Positions 1 through 5,594 of a stretch of 6,848 nt of DNA are shown one piece after another. How positions within the stretch are numbered: position 1 is the first letter of the stretch; each line of letters starts with the position of its first letter. This stretch comes from Pseudomonas sp. (GTDB lineage Bacteria > Pseudomonadota > Gammaproteobacteria > Pseudomonadales > Pseudomonadaceae): the NCBI GenBank assembly GCA_029239415.1, contig JAQZAY010000207.1:1-6848 (forward strand), in the 5' to 3' direction. The position numbers and the translations under genes were made by a program. Under the pieces are notes generated by a model. It was not told where the DNA came from and did not search any database. It worked only from the letters and a program-made list of their open reading frames with translations.

Positions 1-38
1 GGACTGTTTTGTATCGAGAGGTAGATGCTGTCGTTCAT
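1..38 (-). CDS. yjcH: N-terminal fragment of DUF485/YjcH-like membrane protein
   Basis: Reading the minus strand, an ATG at 38-36 opens 12 codons (MNDSIYLSIQNS) before the window ends. It is preceded at 50-47 by AGGA with an 8-nt spacer, a good ribosome binding site. The peptide matches my memory of the start of Pseudomonas DUF485 proteins (YjcH), small inner-membrane proteins encoded just upstream of the acetate/cation symporter gene actP. From memory, a DUF485-actP pair lies next to this locus in P. putida. The membrane helices and the permease gene would lie outside the window. With only 12 residues the family call rests on memory of the N-terminus and on context. The start codon and ribosome binding site are seen directly. 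Confidence 0.55.
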   Translation of the reverse strand, partial: MNDSIYLSIQNS

Positions 39-50
39 TGTTTTTGTCCT
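36..50 (-). promoter_or_regulatory. RBS with overlapping CA (Hfq/Crc) motif
   Basis: The minus-strand leader reads AGGACAAAAACAATG. The A-rich spacer plus the A of the start codon gives AAAAACAA, an exact fit to the AAnAAnAA motif bound by Hfq with Crc in Pseudomonas carbon catabolite repression. Position between the Shine-Dalgarno and AUG is typical of Crc-repressed messages. Acetate uptake is a plausible target. The motif is seen; repression is inferred. Confidence 0.45.
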
Positions 51-167
51 AGCAGCACAGAGTAGGTAAAACCCGTCCCTACTTTATGCTGCCCTTGGAC
101 GCCAGCCAGACGACCTTAGTCTTAGATGCAACGGTGTATTGCAGAATTGGTAACAACCAACGGGACT

Positions 168-217
168 GCAGCGCCTGCCCCATTCGCTGGCAAGCCAGCG
201 AATGGGGCAGGCGCTGC
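168..217. terminator. 50-bp near-perfect palindrome, REP-like / terminator of betX
   Basis: Arms at 168-191 and 194-217 are perfect reverse complements over 24 bp, around an AA centre at 192-193. The core is TTCGCTGGCAAGCCAGC, a type of word I associate with Pseudomonas REP elements. The palindrome lies five bases beyond the betX stop codon (223-225), where it would act as a strong transcript-end or RNA-stabilising hairpin. No clean U-tract follows on the minus strand; the plus-strand flank (TATTATTT) is somewhat AT-rich. It may be a terminator, a REP unit, or both. Confidence 0.75.
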
Positions 218-222
218 CGGTA

Positions 223-1071
223 TTATTTACCCGTCCACTCCTTGACCCGCTCCGGATGCTTGGCGACCCAGTCCTTGGCCGCAGCTTCGGGCTTGGCGCC
301 TTCCTGGATGGCCAGCATCACTTCGCCGATCTCGTCCTTGGACTGCCAGGAGAAGTTCTTCAGGAACTCGGCAACCTCGGGCGCCTTGGCCTCCAGCTGC
401 TTGCTGCCGATGCTGTTGACGGTCTCGGCCGCGCCGTAGACGCCCTTGGGATCATCGAGGAACTTGAGCTTCCACTTGGCGAACATCCAGTGCGGCACCC
501 AGCCGGTCACGGCGATGGACTGCTGCTTGGTGTACGAGCGCCCCAGCTCGGAGGTCATCGCGGCGCCCGAGCTTGCCTGCAGCTTGTAGCCGGTGAGGTC
601 GTAGTCCTTGATCGCCTGGTCGGTCTTGAGCATCACCCCCGAGCCTGCGTCGATGCCGACGATCTTGTGCTTGAAGGTGTCATCTGTCTTGAGGTCGGCG
701 ATGCTGGTGGCCTTGACGTACTCGGGAACGATCAGGCCGATGCGCGCATCCTTGAAGTTGGGGCCGTAGTCGACCACCGCGTCCTTGTTCTTGGTCCAGT
801 AGTCGCCATGGGTGACCGGCAACCAGGCCGAGAGCATGGCGTCGAGCTTGCCGGTGGCCACGCCCTGCCACATGATCCCCGTGGCCACGGCCTGCAGCTT
901 CACGTCATAGCCCAGTTTCTGCCTGATCACTTCGGCGGCCACGTTGGTGGTCGCCACACTGTCGGCCCAGCCGTCCACGTAGCCGATGCTCACTTCCTTG
1001 GCCATCGCCTGGGCGGCGCTGATCGCCATTACCAGGGCGGCGCCCACCCCCAGAAATCGTCGCATAGTCAT
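223..1071 (-). CDS. betX: Glycine betaine/choline-type ABC transporter substrate-binding protein
   Basis: A 282-residue periplasmic binding protein of the OpuAC/ProX-like family, which captures quaternary amines (glycine betaine, choline, carnitine) and delivers them to an ABC permease. Residues 1-24 form a Sec signal peptide (MRR, hydrophobic stretch, AMA before KEV). The mature protein carries DGWADS (W35), LSAWLPVTH (W83) and TGWVPHW (W191, W195). These correspond to the aromatic-box segments that hold the trimethylammonium group in ChoX-type proteins. ATG 1071 is chosen because GAGGGG at 1085-1080 sits 8 nt upstream; an in-frame TTG at 1074 and an ATG at 1065 are alternatives. No permease or ATPase gene lies within the window. 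It therefore looks like a stand-alone binding protein, as recalled for P. aeruginosa BetX (PA3236), which feeds a transporter encoded elsewhere. The symbol rests on context; substrate preference is not proven by sequence. Confidence 0.88.
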   Translation of the reverse strand: MTMRRFLGVGAALVMAISAAQAMAKEVSIGYVDGWADSVATTNVAAEVIRQKLGYDVKLQAVATGIMWQGVATGKLDAMLSAWLPVTHGDYWTKNKDAVVDYGPNFKDARIGLIVPEYVKATSIADLKTDDTFKHKIVGIDAGSGVMLKTDQAIKDYDLTGYKLQASSGAAMTSELGRSYTKQQSIAVTGWVPHWMFAKWKLKFLDDPKGVYGAAETVNSIGSKQLEAKAPEVAEFLKNFSWQSKDEIGEVMLAIQEGAKPEAAAKDWVAKHPERVKEWTGK

Positions 1072-1149
1072 CAAGGCATCCCCTCGTCAGGTCTCGGAGA
1101 TTGCATCATCGACCTGCGTGGGCGGGCAACCTGCTCTGTCAGCGACCTT

Positions 1150-1222
1150 CATGCAAACCATCCGCGACATCACATAGCCATTAACGCCATGTCCTTGCGG
1201 CGACCTGCGCGATCTTTGCATG
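1150..1222. repeat. Inverted pair of CATGCAAA / TTTGCATG in divergent promoter region
   Basis: CATGCAAA at 1150-1157 and its reverse complement TTTGCATG at 1215-1222 flank 57 bp inside the betX/GH17 intergenic region. A separate 9-bp direct repeat, CGACCTGCG, occurs at 1110-1118 and 1201-1209. Such paired sites could bind a regulator shared by the divergent genes. The AraC-type regulator GbdR controls betX in P. aeruginosa, but I cannot match these words to its site. Chance occurrence is possible. Confidence 0.3.
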
Positions 1223-1223
1223 G

Positions 1224-1245
1224 CCAGGCGTTGACGCCAGGCGTT
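1224..1245. repeat. Tandem CCAGGCGTT, 13-bp period
   Basis: CCAGGCGTT occurs at 1224-1232 and again at 1237-1245. Between them GGCGTTGACGCC (1227-1238) is itself a perfect dyad with a TG centre. The repeat overlaps the candidate -35 box of the GH17 gene, so it could be an operator. The repeat is seen; its function is inferred. Confidence 0.4.
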
Positions 1246-1260
1246 TGCGGTTACTATCGC
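1231..1260 (+). promoter_or_regulatory. Candidate sigma-70 promoter of GH17 gene
   Basis: TTGACG at 1231-1236 matches five of six -35 consensus bases. Possible -10 boxes are TACTAT at 1252-1257 (15-bp spacer) or TATCGC at 1255-1260 (18-bp spacer). Neither is ideal, so activation or an imperfect promoter is likely. It would give a leader of about 25 nt before ATG 1289. Confidence 0.35.
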
Positions 1261-1288
1261 TGCTTTTCACCTCGCCGACGGACCGCCC

Positions 1289-2845
1289 ATGCCCAGCCCT
1301 GCCCGCCTACTGCTGCCCACCTACCTGTCCGCTTGCCTGCTGGCCCTGCTGGCGCTGGCGGCGCTCTGGTACGGGCTCGGCAAGCCGGTACAGCTGCCGG
1401 ATGCGGCCAGCGCCACGCACAAGTTGCAGTGTGCGTCCTACACGCCGTTCGACAAGGACCAGTCGCCGTTCGACCAGCCGTTCAAGCTGCGCCCGGCGCG
1501 CATGGACGCCGACCTGGCCTTGCTCGCCGAGCGATTCCAGTGCATCCGCACCTATTCGATGACCGGCCTGGAAGCCATCCCGGCGCTGGCGCGCAAGCAT
1601 GGGCTCAAGGTGATGCTAGGGGCCTGGGTGAACGCCAACCCGGTGGACACCGACAAGGAAATCGCCGCGCTGATCGCCTCGGCCAACGCCAACCCGGACG
1701 TGGTGAGCGCGGTGATCGTCGGCAACGAGACCCTGCTGCGCAAGGAAATCACGGGCGAGCGCCTGGCTGGCCTGATCAGCCAGGTGAAAAGCCAGGTGCA
1801 GGTGCCGGTGACCTATGCCGATGTCTGGGAGTTCTGGTTGCAGCACCCACAGGTGGCCCCGGCGGTGGATTTCCTCACCATCCACCTGCTCCCGTACTGG
1901 GAGGACGACCCGCGTGGCATCGACGATGCACTGGCGCATGTCGGCCAGGTGCGCGAGGACTTCGGCAGGCGCTTCGCGCCCAAGGACATCGTCATCGGCG
2001 AGACCGGCTGGCCCAGCGAGGGCCGCCAGCGCGAGACCGCCCTGCCGAGCCGTGTCAACGAGGCGAAGTTCATCCGTGGCTTCGTGGCCATGGCCGAGGA
2101 GAACGGCTGGCACTACAACCTGATCGAGGCATTCGACCAGCCCTGGAAGCGCGCCAGCGAAGGCGCGGTGGGTGGCTACTGGGGGCTCTACGACGCTGAT
2201 CGCCAGGACAAGGGCATTCTCGAAGGGCCGGTGAGCAACTTGCCATTGTGGCCTCTATGGTTACTGGCGGGGGTGGTGCTGTTCGGCGCCACGCTGTTGC
2301 TGGCCGGTCCGGTTCGCGACCGCCGCGCGGCCCTGCTGCTGCCGCTGCTGGCCGCGCTGGGCGCGGGATGTCTGGGACTGTGGGGCGAGCTGATGCGCAC
2401 CAATGCTCGGTTTGTCGAGGAATGGATCTGGGCACTGCTGATGGCCGGACTGAATCTGCTGGTGCTGGCGCATGGGGCGCTGGCCTTGGCCCGATGTGAG
2501 GGGTGGCGCCAGCGGGCATCTGCCTGGCTCGAGGCGCGTGCCGGCTGGTGGCTGTTGGCAGCCGGCTTCGCGGCGGCGGTGAGCATGCTGGCGATGGTGT
2601 TCGACCCGCGCTACCGCAGCTTTCCCAGCGCCGCCCTGCTGCTGCCGGCGCTGGTCTACCTGGTGCGCCCGGTGGCGGCGCCGCGGGCCGAGATCGGCTT
2701 GCTGGCGCTGATCGTCGGGGTGGGAATCGTGCCGCAACTGTACCAGGAAGGGTTGAGCAACCAGCAGGCCTGGGGGTGGGCAGTGGTGAGCGTGGTGATG
2801 ACCGCGGCGCTGTGGCGCGGCTCGCGGGTAGCCCGGTCCCTATAA
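1289..2845 (+). CDS. Membrane-anchored GH17 beta-glucan hydrolase/transglycosidase
   Basis: The 518-residue product has an N-terminal membrane anchor (about residues 7-29) and a glycoside hydrolase family 17 domain (about 45-305). Its C-terminal half is polytopic, with roughly seven predicted helices between 318 and 508. GH17 retaining catalysis needs two glutamates, both visible: E147 in VIVGNETL as acid/base and E238 in VIGETGWPSEG as nucleophile. The catalytic domain should face the periplasm. Bacterial GH17 domains of this sort are known as beta-1,3-glucan hydrolases or non-Leloir beta-glucosyltransferases, and relatives are often annotated as beta-1,6-glucan synthase (NdvC-like). Unlike NdvB/NdvC proteins, no GT2 glycosyltransferase domain is visible here. 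A role in shaping periplasmic or secreted beta-glucan is therefore inferred, with the membrane half of unknown role. The Shine-Dalgarno (GGA at 1280-1282) is weak. The stop is followed by a terminator; the gene appears monocistronic. Confidence 0.87.
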   Translation: MPSPARLLLPTYLSACLLALLALAALWYGLGKPVQLPDAASATHKLQCASYTPFDKDQSPFDQPFKLRPARMDADLALLAERFQCIRTYSMTGLEAIPALARKHGLKVMLGAWVNANPVDTDKEIAALIASANANPDVVSAVIVGNETLLRKEITGERLAGLISQVKSQVQVPVTYADVWEFWLQHPQVAPAVDFLTIHLLPYWEDDPRGIDDALAHVGQVREDFGRRFAPKDIVIGETGWPSEGRQRETALPSRVNEAKFIRGFVAMAEENGWHYNLIEAFDQPWKRASEGAVGGYWGLYDADRQDKGILEGPVSNLPLWPLWLLAGVVLFGATLLLAGPVRDRRAALLLPLLAALGAGCLGLWGELMRTNARFVEEWIWALLMAGLNLLVLAHGALALARCEGWRQRASAWLEARAGWWLLAAGFAAAVSMLAMVFDPRYRSFPSAALLLPALVYLVRPVAAPRAEIGLLALIVGVGIVPQLYQEGLSNQQAWGWAVVSVVMTAALWRGSRVARSL

Positions 2846-2853
2846 CCCCCATG

Positions 2854-2897
2854 CACCCTCCACTCTGCCCGGCGCCAGCCGCGCAGAGTGGAGGGTG
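2854..2897. terminator. Convergent bidirectional terminator
   Basis: Perfect 15-bp arms CACCCTCCACTCTGC (2854-2868) and GCAGAGTGGAGGGTG (2883-2897) enclose a 14-nt loop. It fills the space between the GH17 stop (2843-2845) and the stop of the minus-strand gene (2898-2900), so one hairpin can end both transcripts. No U-tract is present on either side, so Rho-independent efficiency is uncertain. Confidence 0.75.
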
Positions 2898-3257
2898 TCA
2901 GGAGGAGCGCACCAGCCGCAACCCCGCGAGAACCACGGCGAACACGGCCAGGCTGGCGGTGTAGAGCACCAAGGCTGGAATGCCGAAGCCGAGCGCCACC
3001 ACGGCCAGCCACCAACCGGCCTTGCGCGGCACAACCTGGGCAATCAACGCCAACGCCAGCGCACTCCAGGCGATCACCCGGAAATGAATCCCCAACCCGA
3101 GCGCCGAACGCGCCTGGCATTGCCAGTACGCCCCAGGCTCGGCACACAGCCCCACCCACTGCCCGTCCTCCATCAGCCCATAGCGCACTCCGTAGCTTGC
3201 GGCCAGCCACAAGGCGATGAACACCAGCAAGGCGATCAAGGGTAACGTACGGGTCAT
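2898..3257 (-). CDS. Small polytopic inner-membrane protein, unknown function
   Basis: The product has 119 residues and about four hydrophobic helices (roughly 4-22, 59-76, 80-100, 102-116). A polar loop at 24-58 contains two cysteines (C38, C47) and several aromatic residues. If the loop is periplasmic the cysteines could form a disulfide. ATG 3257 is chosen because the minus strand carries GGAG seven bases upstream; an in-frame ATG at 3290 lacks such support and would add a Cys-rich, unconvincing extension. I recognise no family or catalytic motif. It converges with the GH17 gene, sharing its terminator, and diverges from the hydrolase-mlaA pair, so it is likely transcribed alone. Confidence 0.75.
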   Translation of the reverse strand: MTRTLPLIALLVFIALWLAASYGVRYGLMEDGQWVGLCAEPGAYWQCQARSALGLGIHFRVIAWSALALALIAQVVPRKAGWWLAVVALGFGIPALVLYTASLAVFAVVLAGLRLVRSS

Positions 3258-3285
3258 GGCTGTCTCCGGGCATGCACAATCGGCC

Positions 3286-3313
3286 AGCATAACCGCCCGG
3301 AGCGTCGGTGCAA
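3286..3313 (-). promoter_or_regulatory. Candidate promoter of the 119-residue membrane protein gene
   Basis: On the minus strand TTGCAC (3313-3308) and TATGCT (3291-3286) are separated by 16 bp. The -10 matches four of six consensus bases and the -35 three of six. Initiation near 3280 would leave a leader of about 23 nt including the GGAG site. This is a moderate match only. Confidence 0.35.
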
Positions 3314-3379
3314 GGTATTACCCATGGGCTGATGAAGCCCGACCGAGACATTTTGAGTGATAAATACCCAGGCGCCGAG

Positions 3380-3407
3380 CAACTTTGGCCATGCGCCCAA
3401 GGTCCTA
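3380..3407 (+). promoter_or_regulatory. Candidate AlgU (sigma-22/sigma-E type) promoter
   Basis: CAACTT at 3380-3385, a 17-bp spacer and TCCTA at 3403-3407 resemble the AlgU pattern GAACTT-N16/17-TCtgA, with one mismatch in the -35 box and TCNNA kept in the -10. It lies about 40 bp upstream of the hydrolase-mlaA pair, an envelope function that suits envelope-stress control. The match is short and could be chance. Confidence 0.3.
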
Positions 3408-3448
3408 GCCTGCGTATCGTACCGGCTGTATTTCTTTTGGGGGTCTCA

Positions 3449-4747
3449 ATGCTTCGAACTTTGCGCTCCGCTGCCCTGCTCGGCGGCCTGCTTTTGAGCG
3501 CGGCCGCCACCGCGCAGGACATAGACGCCGCGAGCTATGGATACCCCTTGACCAATCCGTTCGAGGCAACCATCGCCACCACGCCGCCCGAACTGCGCCC
3601 GACGCTGCCCAGCGACGAGGACATCGACCAGGACGACTACAGTCTCAACCTGCGCCCGGAGCGCTCGTTCACCCTGCCCGACAACTTCTGGCCGGTGAAG
3701 AAGCTCAGGTACCGCCTGGCCCGCCAGGACCATGCGGCGCCGCTGATCTTCCTGATCGCGGGCACCGGCGCGCCGTTCTCGAGCAGCATCAACGAGTACC
3801 TCAAGAAGCTCTACTACCAGGCGGGCTTTCACGTGGTGCAGCTGTCGTCGCCCACCAGCTACGACTTCATGAGCGCCGCCTCGCGCTTCGCCACCCCGGG
3901 GGTGAGCAGCGAGGATGCCGAGGACATGTACCGGGTCATGCAGGCCGTGCGTGCCCAGCACCCGCGCCTGCCGGTCACCGAGTTCCACTTGAGCGGCTAC
4001 AGCCTGGGCGCGCTGGACGCGGCGTTTGTCAGCAAGCTCGACGAGACGCGGCGCAGCTTCAACTTCAAGCGGGTTTTGCTGCTCAACCCGCCGGTCAACC
4101 TGTACACCTCGATCAGCAACCTCGACAAGCTGGTGCAGACCGAGGTCAAGGGTGTCAGCAGCAACACCACGTTCTATGAGCTGATGTTGAGCAAGCTGAC
4201 CCAGTACTTCCGCCAGAAGGGCTACATCGACCTCAACGAGGCGCTGCTCTACGACTTCCAGCAGTCGCGCCAGCACCTGTCGAACGAGCAGATGGCGATG
4301 ATCATCGGCACCTCGTTCCGTTTCTCGGCGGCCGACATCGCCTTTACTTCCGACCTGATCAACCGCCGTGGGCTGATCATTCCACCCAAGTACCCGATCA
4401 GCGAAGGCAGCAGCCTCACGCCGTTCTTCAAGCGCGCCTTGCAGTGCGACTTCGACTGCTACCTCAGCGAGCAGGTGATCCCCATGTGGCGTGCCCGCAG
4501 CGACGGCGGCAGCCTGCTGCAGCTCAACGACCAGGTCAGCCTGTACGCGCTCAAGGACTACCTGCAGAAAAGCCCGAAGATCGCCGTGATGCACAATGCC
4601 GACGACGTGATCCTCGGCCCTGGCGACATCGGTTTCCTGCGCCAGGTGTTCGGCGATCGGCTCACGCTCTACCCCCATGGCGGGCATTGCGGCAACCTCA
4701 ATTACCGCGTCAACAGCGACGCCATGCTGGAGTTTTTCCGTGGTTAA
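3449..4747 (+). CDS. Exported alpha/beta-hydrolase-like protein paired with MlaA
   Basis: The 432-residue product has a Sec signal peptide (1-22, ATA before QDID), so it should act in the periplasm or at the outer membrane. An alpha/beta-hydrolase fold is suggested by strand-like PLIFLIAGTG (98-107), the nucleophile elbow GYSLG with S185, an acid in NADDVILG (D385 or D386) and a histidine in PHGGHCG (H413, possibly H410). Spacing and order of this Ser-Asp-His triad fit an esterase, lipase or thioesterase, with a long helical insert (about 215-375) as a possible lid. C333 and C337 could form a small disulfide loop. The substrate is unknown; the overlap with mlaA suggests a lipid or phospholipid. 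ATG 3449 is chosen because of the signal peptide and a G-run five bases upstream; the in-frame ATG 3308 gives a non-signal extension. Some databases may label relatives otherwise; nothing here resembles a protein kinase. Confidence 0.8.
   Translation: MLRTLRSAALLGGLLLSAAATAQDIDAASYGYPLTNPFEATIATTPPELRPTLPSDEDIDQDDYSLNLRPERSFTLPDNFWPVKKLRYRLARQDHAAPLIFLIAGTGAPFSSSINEYLKKLYYQAGFHVVQLSSPTSYDFMSAASRFATPGVSSEDAEDMYRVMQAVRAQHPRLPVTEFHLSGYSLGALDAAFVSKLDETRRSFNFKRVLLLNPPVNLYTSISNLDKLVQTEVKGVSSNTTFYELMLSKLTQYFRQKGYIDLNEALLYDFQQSRQHLSNEQMAMIIGTSFRFSAADIAFTSDLINRRGLIIPPKYPISEGSSLTPFFKRALQCDFDCYLSEQVIPMWRARSDGGSLLQLNDQVSLYALKDYLQKSPKIAVMHNADDVILGPGDIGFLRQVFGDRLTLYPHGGHCGNLNYRVNSDAMLEFFRG
4729..4747 (+). 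promoter_or_regulatory. Coupled stop/start: internal RBS and GTG overlap
   Basis: GGAG at 4729-4732 lies inside the last codons of the hydrolase, 7 nt before GTG 4740. The hydrolase stop TAA is at 4745-4747, so the two reading frames overlap by 8 bp. This arrangement fixes the mlaA start and implies translational coupling from one message. Confidence 0.8.
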
Positions 4748-5570
4748 GAACCTGTTGATCGTCTCCGCCTTGCTTGCGACCACTGGGGCGATTGCCGCCG
4801 AGACCGCTCCGCGCACCAGCGTGATCGAAGCCGACGTGGTCGAGACGCCTGTGGTCGAAATGCCGCCCGCCGAAAGCGATGGTTTCACCGATCCGCTGCG
4901 TGCGCTCAAGTTCAACCCAGGCCTGGACCAGCGCGAGTTCGAGCGCTCGACCTTCGATGCCCTGAACGTGTACGACCCGTTCGAGTCGGTGAACCGGCGC
5001 ATCTATCACTTCAACTATCGCTTCGACCAGTGGGTGTTCCTGCCGGCAGTCAGTGGCTACCGCTACATCACCCCGCACTTCGTGCGCACCGGGGTGAGCA
5101 ATTTCTTCAACAACCTGAACGACGTGTCGAGCCTGGCCAACAGCCTGTTGCAACTGAAGATGCAGCGCTCCGGGGAAATCACCGCGCGCCTGATGTTCAA
5201 CACCATCATTGGCGTGGGCGGGCTGTGGGATCCGGCGACCAGCATGGGCCTGCCGCGCCAGAACGAGGACTTCGGGCAGACGCTGGGCTTCTATGGCCTG
5301 GATGAAGGTCCCTACCTGATGCTGCCACTGTTCGGGCCATCGAACCTGCGCGACACCACCGGGCTGGTAGTGGACTACCTGGGCGAACACGAGGCCAACT
5401 ACCTGGACTTCGCCGACGCCAGCGACGACCAGCCAGCGCTGACCGTGCTGCGCGCGGTGGACAAGCGCTATACCACCAGCTTCCGCTATGGCCAGCTCAA
5501 CTCGCCGTTCGAGTACGAGAAGGTCCGGTACGTGTATACCCAGGCACGCAAGTTGCAGATCGCGGAGTAG
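4740..5570 (+). CDS. mlaA: MlaA/VacJ-family outer-membrane lipid asymmetry protein, cysteine-free
   Basis: The product has 276 residues. MlaA sits in the outer membrane with a porin and removes mislocalised phospholipids from the outer leaflet, passing them to the MlaC-MlaBDEF pathway. The family core is clear from about residue 78: DPFESVNRRIYHFN (79-92), SNFFNNLNDVSSLANSLLQ (120-138), LMFNTIIGVGGLWDPATSMGL (151-171, with the catalytic-free channel helices expected around it) and DFGQTLGFYG (177-186) through LPLFGPSNLRD (195-205). Residues 1-20 form a signal peptide ending AIAA before ETAPR. It has no lipobox, and the whole protein has no cysteine, whereas classical MlaA is a lipoprotein. 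A linker of about 55 residues, rich in acidic residues, Val and Pro, precedes the core. The E. coli-type C-terminal tail is short. GTG start follows from the ribosome binding site at 4729-4732; the in-frame ATG 4677 would destroy the signal peptide. Pseudomonas probably also has a second VacJ elsewhere, so this may be a paralogue. Confidence 0.88.
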   Translation: MVKNLLIVSALLATTGAIAAETAPRTSVIEADVVETPVVEMPPAESDGFTDPLRALKFNPGLDQREFERSTFDALNVYDPFESVNRRIYHFNYRFDQWVFLPAVSGYRYITPHFVRTGVSNFFNNLNDVSSLANSLLQLKMQRSGEITARLMFNTIIGVGGLWDPATSMGLPRQNEDFGQTLGFYGLDEGPYLMLPLFGPSNLRDTTGLVVDYLGEHEANYLDFADASDDQPALTVLRAVDKRYTTSFRYGQLNSPFEYEKVRYVYTQARKLQIAE

Positions 5571-5575
5571 CCCTC

Positions 5576-5594
5576 GGGGCCGCTGTGCGGCCCC
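5576..5594 (+). terminator. Terminator after mlaA
   Basis: GGGGCCGC (5576-5583), loop TGT, GCGGCCCC (5587-5594), then TTCGCT. The 8-bp GC-only stem begins five bases after the mlaA stop. Only two T residues follow, so it is a strong hairpin with a poor U-tract. It may also serve the convergent lpxL gene, whose stop is at 5617-5619. Confidence 0.7.

Noticed and set aside
62..82. GTAGG ... CCTAC inverted repeat and GACCTTAGTC dyad (112-121) in the left intergenic region
   Set aside because: Arms of 3-5 bp are too short to call an operator; noted only because they lie in the presumed yjcH promoter region.
202..2199. Plus-strand open frame of 665 codons
   Set aside because: It runs antisense to betX and out of frame through the GH17 gene; its product is low-complexity, Arg/Gly/His-rich and has no family motifs. 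It is a GC-rich shadow frame.
2070..2852. Minus-strand open frame of 260 codons over GH17
   Set aside because: Pro/Arg/Ser/Ala-rich shadow of the membrane half of the GH17 gene.
3326..3340. GGGCT-GATGA-AGCCC small hairpin
   Set aside because: Five-bp stem without a gene end upstream or a U-tract; likely chance in GC-rich DNA.
3308..3448. Upstream ATG extension of the hydrolase
   Set aside because: It adds 47 residues with no signal character in front of a good signal peptide and overlaps the candidate promoter; ATG 3449 is better.
4677..4739. Upstream ATG for mlaA
   Set aside because: It overlaps the hydrolase by 71 bp and would bury the signal peptide; GTG 4740 has a well-spaced GGAG.
3446..5002. 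Minus-strand open frame of 518 codons
   Set aside because: It lies opposite the hydrolase and mlaA genes, both of which have convincing motifs, signal peptides and ribosome binding sites. The predicted product (V/E/R/Q-rich) is typical of an antisense shadow.
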